This document shows, one piece after another, positions 56,723 to 64,000 of a DNA stretch of 64,000 bases. Numbering within the stretch: the stretch's first letter is position 1; the number at the start of each line of letters is the position of its first letter. The position numbers were made by a program, and so were the translations under genes. The stretch is from Parietaria judaica (Eukaryota > Streptophyta > Magnoliopsida > Rosales > Urticaceae): positions 20,472,001 through 20,536,000 of the forward strand of contig OX940863.1 in assembly GCA_954871525.1 (NCBI GenBank), given 5' to 3'. A model generated the notes under the pieces. That model did not search any database, was not told the origin of the DNA, and saw only the letters and a program-made list of their open reading frames with translations.

Positions 56723-58465
56723 CTAATCTTCGACCGGGTGCTCGTTGTTCTCGCCTTCGTTGTTGATTTCGTCGGGGATCTCGGTGTTCTCGGGGTTGGC
56801 GGCGTTCTCGGGGTTGGCGGGGTTGGCGGGGTTCTCGGGGTTGGCGGCGTTCTTGGGGTTGGCGGGGTTCTCGGGGTTCTCGGGGTTGGCGGGGTTGGCG
56901 GCGTTCTCGGGGTTGGCGGGGTTGGCGGGGTTCTCGGGGATCTTGGGGTTGGCGGGGTTGGCGGGGTTGGCTGGGTTCTCGGGGTTCTCGTTGCCGCCGT
57001 TCTCGCCACCTACATTCTCGCCGCCGTTCTGGCCCTCGCCGTTCCCGCCTCTGTCAACAAATGTCGGCGCCGGATACTGATCAGGATATGCTGCTGGCCA
57101 CGGCATTGGTGGAAACTGATTTGGCGCCTGGAATCCTGGGTAAATTTTACAGATTGCATTTATTGATTAAAAACATCTCAATACATATGTAATATTGATT
57201 AGGGATAGGATTCTAACCTGGGTAGATACCCGGCCAGAAGGACCTACAATATGCAGTGAACTCCAGAAGACTACGAACACCGTGAGCCACGAAGGCTCTC
57301 ATCGGCGGAGCATCGTAGTTAAGCTCAGGCATTAGGGGGGGCGGCGGCAGCAGGCGGTATCTCAACGGCCTGAACCATGAAATTCAAGAAAGATTAGATT
57401 AATATAAAATCAATTATAAATAATTAAGCAAATGAAGCTATAATTTTACCGGATTTTCAGGTACGATCGCTGGCTCCTCATCTTCGGGTTCTTTCAAACT
57501 CCGGATCCAGGCCGCGTCCATCTTCTTTCCATTCGGCACCTGAATGTCGATTTCATTCTCCTTGATCTAAATGATAGTTTCAAAGACAGATTAAATCAAT
57601 ATTGATACAACTGAATTTCACAACTAAACTTATACACAAATGAAGCTATACTTACCCCGGCGTTTATGCAGAGAGCTGTGATAAGGAACGAGAAGCCCAA
57701 TGAGCACTTCGACTGCTCGTACACCATGCCACGCATGTAGGAGAATATGAAACGACCGACGTCGATATTCAATCCCGGAACTTCGGCGTAGATCAACTTG
57801 AGAAAGTCGAACTGCAGCTCCGTGAAGTGCAAATGCGGGTATAGGTTGCTCCTAAAGAAGTACATCCACACTTTGGCTTTCCGATTCAGCTAACTTTTGA
57901 CCAGCCGTGCCTCCCCACCCTTCTCGTGCCAATTAGCTCCGGGCGTAGCAATTGCCGCCGCTATGGAGTCGTAGAACGGTTGATTCAACTCTTGGTCGTG
58001 TAAGTGGTTGTGCTCGTTTTCCTCGTCCGTAAAATTTTGGGTTCCGAGGTACTCATTAATGATTCGAGGATTGATCTCAAATCGAGTACCCCGAACACTG
58101 ACATACCCGATTCCTGACTCATCGGGAAGAGCTGCATAGAATTCGTGCACCAACACACTCCTCGCCTTGATCTTTGGTTGGAGTACGAAATTCTGCCAAC
58201 CGCGCTGTATGATGCTCTCATTGAGAGCTTCGCCGAGTTCACCCATATCAGAAATCGGGAATTCGGCGAATCCCCGCTCTGGGCATATTTTCCGCGTGCT
58301 AATTTGTAGAAATCGTTTCTTCGCCGCTTCGGTGTTGAAGTTCGGTATTTCAACGGGAGGTGGTGGATCAACTGGTAGATCCTCCGGGACCTCTGCCTGG
58401 GCTCGGCTCCCAGATCCGGATCGAACCACTAAATATCCACGTGCTCGTTTTCTTTGGGGTGCCAT
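56723..58465 (-). pseudogene. CACTA accessory gene: plant transposon-protein domain with Asn-Pro repeat tail
   Basis: The start is at 58465 (MAPQRKRARGYLVVRSGS). The first exon carries the domain often annotated 'putative plant transposon protein' (RGFAEFPISDMGELGEALNE, IIQRGWQNFVLQPK, VLVHEFYAALPDE, VSVRGTRFEINPRIINEYLG). A TAG at about 57890 interrupts before LNRKAKVWMYFFRSNLYPHL, where Trp is likely. Further exons lie near 57567-57450, 57370-57220 and 57135-56723. The tail has an acidic, Gly-rich part and then about 25 units of ANP/ENP, ending [11 protein letters not shown]. Role in transposition unknown; the domain also travels with other plant elements. Exon borders are approximate. Confidence 0.7.
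56770..56995. repeat. 9-bp minisatellite coding Asn-Pro repeats
   Basis: GGCGGGGTT and CTCGGGGTT nonamers alternate for about 220 bp. The minus strand reads them in frame as Ala/Glu-Asn-Pro. The plus-strand GGVLGVGG frame is a by-product. Confidence 0.95.
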
Positions 58466-58489
58466 TGAAATCTATAAAAAAGATAACGT

Positions 58490-58935
58490 CACATATTAAA
58501 TTATTAATTTCAAACAAAAAAACTAATCAATATAACTAATTTCAATTCCCTAACACCTAATTATTACAAAACTAATTTCAAAACCGAATTTCAATACGCA
58601 ATTTCAAAACTAATCCAAATTTTTAAAAAACGCAATTTCAATACGCAAACCTAATTTTAAAACGCAATTTCAATACCCAAAACTAAATTTCAATACGCAA
58701 AACCTAAATTCAATACCCAATTAATTTCAAAACCTAATTACAAAATCTAATTTCAAAACCTAATTTCATCTCACAAAACTAATACCTAATTTCAAAACCT
58801 AATCTAATTTCAAAACCTAATTTCATCTCACAAAACAAATACCATGAACCTAATACAAACAATTTTCAAGTATTGATTCGAATAATAAAAAAAAAAACGA
58901 AAAAAATGCTATAAAAATCAAACTTGAAATCGATA
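58490..58935. repeat. CCTAATTTCAAAA-type degenerate repeat
   Basis: Irregular copies of AACCTAATTTCAAAA and AATTTCAATACGCAA fill the 5' leader or promoter side of the accessory gene. No coding content. Confidence 0.75.
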
Positions 58936-59150
58936 CTAACATTGAGAGGCGACGGCGGCGAATCGACGGCGAGAAGCGTATTGCGGCGAATCGACGGCGA
59001 GAAAGAGAGCGACGGCGACGGCGAAGACGGGAGGGACGGCGAGGACCAGAGCGAGGGCTAGGGCGGGAGCGAGGGCGAAGGGTTAGGAGTCGAGGGCGAG
59101 GTCAAAGGCGAAGGGGAGAGGCGAGGTTCGACGGCGTAATGAGAAACTGA
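58936..59150. other. GC-rich GGCGACGGCGA stretch
   Basis: Short purine-rich repeats (TCGACGGCGAGAA, AGGGCGAGGG) upstream of the accessory gene. Probably its 5' UTR/promoter; a similar GC-rich patch lies upstream of the Ulp1-type gene at about 47340-47420. Confidence 0.5.
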
Positions 59151-59159
59151 GATGTTAGG

Positions 59160-59720
59160 GTTAAGTATACGATACACGCCGCGGCTTGTATAAATGATGC
59201 CGTGGCGTGTTACTAAAAACGCAATGCCGTGGCGTATTTCAAGACACGCCGCGGCATACTAGGATTTTTACTGCGGGTTATGATACGAGGCACGCCGCGA
59301 CATGTTATAAATGATGCCGTGGCGTGTCACTTAAAACGCAATGCCGTGGCGTATTTAAACCCACGCCGCGGCCTACTAGGTTTTTTTACTGCGGGTTATG
59401 AACAACGGTTTTAAAGTGTCGTCATGTACTAACAGTGCCGCGGCTTGTCACAAATGATGCCGGGGCGTGTCGTGGAGAATGCCGTGGCTTATCTCTAAAA
59501 ACGACGTGCCGTGGCGTATTTTAATACACGCCGTGGCGTACACTTCGTGGTATGAACAACGGTTTAAAAAGTGTCGTTGTGTACTACCCGTGCCGCGGCA
59601 TCATTTGTCTGCCGCGGCGTATCAACATCACTACGACAAATTTTCAATAACGGAAAATATTTCTGTAGTAAATCTGAGAGCATGCTGCGGCGTTATATGT
59701 CGTGCCGTGGCGTGACTCGA
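59160..59720. repeat. CCGCGG cluster 7 (right subterminal)
   Basis: About twenty GCCGCGGC-type words, many as GCCGTGGC, with AACAACGGTTT and GTGTCGT words between. It is the mirror of cluster 1 before the right CCATGG terminal zone. Confidence 0.9.
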
Positions 59721-59827
59721 TTTTCAACCATGAAAAAAAAATTCCATGGTAGAAACTTGGATTTCGACCATGGAAAAAAAATTCCGTGGTTGAAACACCG
59801 TGGTAGGATCAACAATTTGTACTAGTG

Positions 59828-61251
59828 TGACAAGGCGACGAGGCGACAAGGCGACGAGGCGACAAGAAGACGAGGCGACGAGGCGACAAGGCGACGAGGC
59901 GACGAGGCGACAAGGCGACGAGGCGACGAGGCGATAAGCCGACAAGGCGACGAGGCGATGAGGAGACAAGCCCCCCTCGTCATAACTTGACGAGGGCGTA
60001 ACTTGTGATCATTCCACAAGACGAGAAGATCCGAGACCACGAAGATCATCGGGAAATCCTCCGGATTTCCCCGAACACAACAAGCGGACTCGCAGACAAT
60101 CCGAAGGCATCAAAGACGAATCAAGAAGCATCGACGACCCCTTTTACAAAGGAGAAACTCGCAAGCCCCTGGAGGTGCAATTTTCAGGGAATTCGCAGAC
60201 CCCTGAAGGTGCAGTTATCAGGGAATTCGCAGGCCCCTGGGAGGTGCAATTTCAGGGAGTTGGTTTTCCTATAAATAGGAGCCATCTCTCCCTCATTTCC
60301 ACACTCACTCACAACTTTCTCCACAGCTTCTCTCTCTAGCTTTCTCTCTCTAAAAATTCGTCCACTCCTATAGGAGGAAAGACTTGAATAAGAGCTGAGA
60401 TCGATCTAGAAGCAGAGTCTCGGGCCTGAGAAGAAAGGTTGTTCGACGAGTCAGCTAAGGCGTCCCTCGCTAAGTGGGTAACCACGCCACCACCTGCGAG
60501 GTCGACAGAGGAAGGAGCGTCCCTTCGTCAGGATAAGGCCCCTCGTCATACGAGGCCACCTACCCCGGCAAGGTCGACAAAAGAGCACACCTCGTCAGGT
60601 AAAGGCTCTCGCTGTACTTCGCTAACACGAGGGAAGTTCGACAGTGAGCTCGCCAGCACCAACGAGGTCGACGAAGAACACATCACGCCGATAATACCCA
60701 ACCATCAGGCCAAGGGTCACCCCCGCGCCGCCAACAACGACACTTCCGACGAGTCAAACCACATCGTCATTCACCCGCCGTTTATCACTAACCCCGAACT
60801 ACGTGGGACCTGATTCTCTTAAACTGAGATACGTAGGCAGCCTCGCCCAACCATAAGCGACGGGGAACGGGCCCATTCTACCCTTTTTTGCAGGTCCTCC
60901 CTCGCCATAGGAGCTCACCAAGGAAGGAAAAGCACGAAGAATCATCAAGATCAGCACGGAGCTTCATCAAGAACGGAGTTCGCCCAGAAGAGGACATCGC
61001 CAAGACAAGGACTCCGCCCGGACGAGGAGCTTCGCCGTGAACCAGACTTCGCCACCACCAAGGAATTTCACCGAGGATCGTCAACGACAGCCCGGAGACT
61101 CATCCAAGACAACGGAATCGCCTCCAGCTTTGACGATCAACAGTCAACCCGCGTTGACTCAGCATTCAATCATCCTTGTGTTCAGCGGGTCAATCTCGGG
61201 ACCCGAACCTTGGATCCGACTCTAAGTTAAAGCCCTTTTTACGCATTAACA
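59828..61251 (+). repeat. Gypsy 5' LTR, part right of the CACTA insertion
   Basis: It resumes with the TGA duplication and the GGCGACGAG/GGCGACAAG minisatellite (to about 59970). Then come three 37-bp repeats of CCCCTGGAGGTGCAATTTTC type (60165-60260), a TATA box, and the LTR end CATTAACA at 61251. An open stretch at 60439-60813 has no recognisable domain. Confidence 0.8.
60270..60277 (+). promoter_or_regulatory. LTR TATA box
   Basis: TATAAATA in the context TTCCTATAAATAGGAGCC, followed by a CT-rich leader. It is the likely core promoter of the gypsy element, with transcription expected to begin about 30 bases downstream. Confidence 0.75.
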
Positions 61252-61344
61252 GTTTAGCGCTAGACGGAGGGGTAGCCCAAGAACACGCCTCGAGACCCTT
61301 CCAGCAATCATCGGAAGAACGGAGCACGACGATCGCCATTCGAC

Positions 61345-63782
61345 ATGACGAGCCATGCCAGTGCTTCACAACGCGCGACGCCGCAACCGACGACCAGCAT
61401 CGCGCTCAACACGAGGGCCCAAACCCTCGCCAGGCGGACTCAGCCGCCTCGCCAAGTTCCACCAGCTATGATCGGGAATGAAGACGGTGTCAACGATGCT
61501 TCGTAGAGGTCTCTCGACGTTCACAACGAGGAAAGCACGGTAGATAGCAACGGCAACAGAGATCGCCAGGACCGCCCGGACCCTCGCCAGGTTCGTCCGG
61601 GGGGTCACTAAGAGGTCCGCCAAGACAAAGATCCCGAAGATGCCGGAGATCGCCAGGACCACCCAGACCCTCGCTAAATTCGCCCGGGGGATTGTTAGGA
61701 GGTTCGCCAGGCCGAAGATTCCGAAGATGCCGAAGACCGCCGGAACTACCCGGACCCTCGCGGCCCGGGGGGTCGTCAGGAGGTTCGCCAGGCCGAAGAT
61801 TCTGAAGATGCCGAAGACCGCCGGAACTACCTGGACCCTCGCCAGGTTCGCCCGGGGGGTCGGCAGGAGGTTCGCCAGGTCGAAGATTCCGAAGATGCCG
61901 AAGACCGCCGGAACTACCCGTACCCTCGCCAGGGTCACCCAGGGGGTCGTCAGGAGGTTCGCCAGGCCGAAGATCCCGAAGATGCCGAAGACCGCCCGGA
62001 CCCTCGCCAGGCTCGCCCGGGGGTCGTCAGGAGGTTCGCCAAGCCGAAGATCCCGAAGATCGTCGGAACTGCCCGGGCCCTCGCCAGGCTCGCCCTAGGG
62101 GTCGTCAATAGGTTCGCCAGGCCGAAGATCCCGAAGATGCCGAAGACCGCCGGAACTACCCGGACCCTCGCCAGGCTCGCCCAGGGGGTCGTCAGAAAGT
62201 TAGCCAGGCCGAAGATCCCAAAGACGCCGAAGACCGCCGGAACTACCCGGACCCTCGCCAAGCTCGCCCTAGGGGTCGTCAGGAGGTTCGCCAGGCCGAA
62301 GAATTTAACGACATGGAGCACCGATGGAACATCCCAGACCCTCGCCAGGACCACCAATAGGGTCGCCAAGGGAACCGTCGTGACGAAGACCGCAACCTTG
62401 ACAGGGCGTACCAAGACCGCCCGGGGGGTCGCCAACCCTCACCAAGACACGAAGAAAGAGGACGAGCTAAAGTTATCTACCTCGAAGACTACAAAGAAGA
62501 CCGACAACGGGGCCGTCGGGCTTCGCCTGACCGCTGCCTAGGTCACCAGGAGCCTGGCCAACCGCAGCGCGACGATGCACTCGACCTCGTCCAAGGAATG
62601 CAGAAGGAAATCCAAGACTTGCGCTCTGCCCAGGACCGTGGCGTGAGAGGTCGTGCTGTGCTCGACGGGTCTCTGTCCCCACTCGCACCATACCTGCTCG
62701 ACGGAGAAGCCGTAAGCGACCTACGCTTCGCAAGAAACCTCATCTACGACAGAAAAGGAGATCCAGTCTACCACCTCGTGCAGTACCAGACGATCATGCA
62801 GATGAAGAAGTGCTCAGCCTCGACGATATACCAGGCATTCTGCCTAACCCTTACGGGAACGACATTCGAATGGTACCAGCAACTACCCAAGGCAAGCATC
62901 TACTCTTTCAACCAGCTCAAGGACCAATTCCTCACCCGCTTCGCCGGCGCAATGGCTCAAAGAAAGGAGAAGTCCTACCTCTGGTCAATCAAGCAGAGGA
63001 CAAGCGAATCCATGCAGAACTTCATTAACTGTTTCGTCGAAGAATCTAACAAGGTAAATGACTACACCGATAACGATGTTGTCATCGCCCTCATTAACGG
63101 GCTGCATACCGGATAGTTCTTAATCTCCCTCGTGAAGGAAAGACCGTCGACCATGACGGAGCTCATGACAAGAGCAGCTCAGCACATCTCCGTGGAAGAG
63201 TACCTCGCCAGCAGGAGGTCAACGGAGCCAGGGAGCCGTCAACGAAGCCACGACCGCTCCCCCGATGAACCGAAGATGAAGAAAAGTCGCCCAGACAACA
63301 GCAGGAGCCGAATGACGAAACCATAGGGGAGTCAGGCGATGAAGAAGTCGTTCCGCTACAGAGACTACACGCCGCTGACGACGACGCCAGACGAGATCTA
63401 CGCGATGCACGGCGACAATTTCAAGAAGCCCCCTCCGCTTAGCAAGCCGGGGAAGGATAAAAGCCGATACTTCCAATTCCATCGTGACTATGGTCACATG
63501 ACGTCGCAGTGCTACCAACTGAAGAACCAAATTGAAGACCTGATCAAGGAAGGACAGCTAAAGGAGTTCGTCAAGAGGCTAATGGCGACTGACGGAGCAA
63601 TGCCGACCCCACTCCTGACAATGGCGCCATCAACGACTCAAGGCGACGACCCAGGGAAAGCCATAGTAGCAACCCCGCTCAACGTCGTTTCACTGAAGCA
63701 GGCCAGGAACAGGAGACTCAGGCCAGAGCAGACGAAGCTACGCACGCGCAACGGAGAAAGGATGGTCGCCAAATCAGGTTAA
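61345..63782 (+). pseudogene. Gypsy gag with expanded N-terminal repeat, several stops
   Basis: One frame runs from ATG 61345 (MTSHASASQRATPQPTTSIA) through a repeat region (about 61560-62330) of 29-residue units (core EVRQAEDSEDAEDRRNYPDP). The retrotransposon gag domain follows (SASTIYQAFCLTLTGTTFEW; LKDQFLTRFAGAMAQRKEKS; ESMQNFINCFVEESNKV), and then a C-terminal zinc-binding-like stretch (YFQFHRDYGHMTSQCYQLKN) and IEDLIKEGQLKEFV, typical of plant Tat gags. In-frame stops include those at 61489-61491, several in the first repeat units, 63114-63116 and 63324-63326. One repeat unit near 62020 is out of frame. Gag would form the particle that packages the RNA. Confidence 0.87.
61560..62330. 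repeat. About nine 80-100-bp tandem repeats within gag
   Basis: Units start around AGGTTCGCCAGGCCGAAGAT and contain CCGAAGATGCCGAAGACCGC and ACCCTCGCCAGG. The basic length is 87 bp (29 codons), with shorter and longer variants. Confidence 0.92.
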
Positions 63783-64000
63783 CCTGATGGGCTCAACACC
63801 TCCAATCCGCACAGGCAAAGCCATCACCTTCACTGAAGACGAAGCTCTCACCATCCAACACTCGAACAATGACGTCATCGTCGTGGAAGCACAAATCGTC
63901 AACAACATGGTAAGGAGGATCCTCATCGACAATGGGAGCTCTGCCGACGTACTCTTCAAGACGGCCTTTGATAAGATGAACTTAGGCCGAGTCGTCGCCA
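63778..64000 (+). CDS. Gypsy aspartic protease, cut by window edge
   Basis: The frame (ATG 63787) gives STPPIRTGKAITFTEDEAL and RRILIDNGSSADVLFKTAF, the protease active-site region of Tat/Athila-type elements, where D-N-G-S replaces the commoner D-T/S-G. It is in a different frame from gag, which ends at 63782; this is either a frameshift mutation or a frame change used by the element. It runs off the window at 64000. Confidence 0.85.

Larger units (their letters stand above)
42915..59827 (-). mobile_element. CACTA (En/Spm) transposon, 16.9 kb, with CCGCGG-punctuated gene layout
   Basis: The left end reads CACTACTACAAATCCGGG and the right end, as reverse complement, CACTAGTACAAATTGTTG. The 3-bp duplication TGA (42912-42914, 59828-59830) flanks it. 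Minus-strand genes: a second transposition protein with a Ulp1-like end (43969-47078), a TNP2-like transposase (48882-52151) and an accessory gene ending in Asn-Pro repeats (56723-58465). Plus-strand genes: two related small ORFs (52893-53440, 54126-54548). Clusters of GCCGCGGC and one-base variants occupy the two subterminal zones and separate almost all of the genes. The large genes carry nonsense or frameshift damage, so this copy cannot be fully autonomous. Confidence 0.94.
42674..64000 (+). mobile_element. Ty3/gypsy LTR retrotransposon (probably Tat-like), partial
   Basis: The 5' LTR starts TGTTATGTGC at 42674 and ends CATTAACA at 61251, split by the CACTA element at 42915-59827. Without it the LTR is about 1.66 kb. 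Next comes a TTTAGCGCTAGACGGAGGGG motif resembling the start of the Tat-lineage internal region, then gag (61345-63782) and aspartic protease (from about 63778), on the plus strand. Reverse transcriptase, integrase and the 3' LTR lie beyond the window. Gag has several stops, so this copy looks inactive. The lineage is inferred from the gag sequence and the internal start. Confidence 0.85.

Noticed and set aside
56738..57166. Plus-strand [12 protein letters not shown] open frame
   Set aside because: By-product of the 9-bp minisatellite. The minus strand gives the Asn-Pro tail in frame with a recognised domain.
59724..60049. Minus-strand RLVASSPC repeat protein in the LTR
   Set aside because: Encoded by the GGCGAC minisatellite only; no other support.
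61366..62435. Minus-strand open frames across the gag repeat
   Set aside because: Antisense shadows of the 87-bp repeat; the plus-strand frame joins to the gag domain.
1..64000. tRNA or rRNA genes
   Set aside because: Scanning by eye found only retrotransposon primer sites complementary to tRNA-iMet, no cloverleaf with A and B boxes. A tRNAscan run would settle this.

Overview
This is nuclear DNA of a flowering plant, most probably a eudicot. It is AT-rich, has short spliced exons, and carries plant-specific transposon families. The best-matching host gene is a plant-type beta-adaptin. I do not name a species. There are only a few host genes, and most of the window is transposable elements, often one inside another.

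Left part (1-11 kb): a LINE RNase H tail, then a PIF/Harbinger element (1598-11012, TAA duplication) with both of its genes decayed. It is split by a Ty1/copia retrotransposon on the minus strand (4182-9146).

Host island (11.7-25.6 kb): two intact-looking minus-strand genes that I could resolve exon by exon. One is a 13-exon TMEM8/PGAP6-like CREST membrane protein of 775 residues. The other is a 15-exon AP-1/AP-2 beta-adaptin of 888 residues. In both, the exon phases join cleanly to the stop codon.

Middle (26-42.6 kb): a series of DNA elements, several with clear target-site duplications. They are a Pack-MULE carrying an LRR receptor-kinase fragment, a likely Helitron 3' end, and a hAT-type MITE packed with TCGCGA. 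Next comes a 7.1-kb Mutator-like element (9-bp duplication) that contains a four-LTR, three-body tandem array of a non-autonomous LTR retrotransposon (5-bp duplication CAAAT). Then follow an F-box gene, an orphan HSP90 C-terminus, and a second small Mutator-like element with nine 14-bp near-palindromes.

Right part (42.7-64 kb): a Ty3/gypsy retrotransposon, probably Tat-like, whose 5' LTR is split by a 16.9-kb CACTA (En/Spm) transposon (42915-59827, TGA duplication). The CACTA encodes a TNP2 transposase, a second transposition protein with a Ulp1-type protease end, two paralogous small zinc-finger-like ORFs on the opposite strand, and a protein ending in Asn-Pro repeats. Clusters of a GCCGCGGC palindrome lie at both ends of the element and also between nearly all of its genes. 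This punctuated layout, with the accessory genes it separates, is the most unusual system in the window. The retrotransposon body (gag with an expanded N-terminal repeat, then protease) runs off the right edge.
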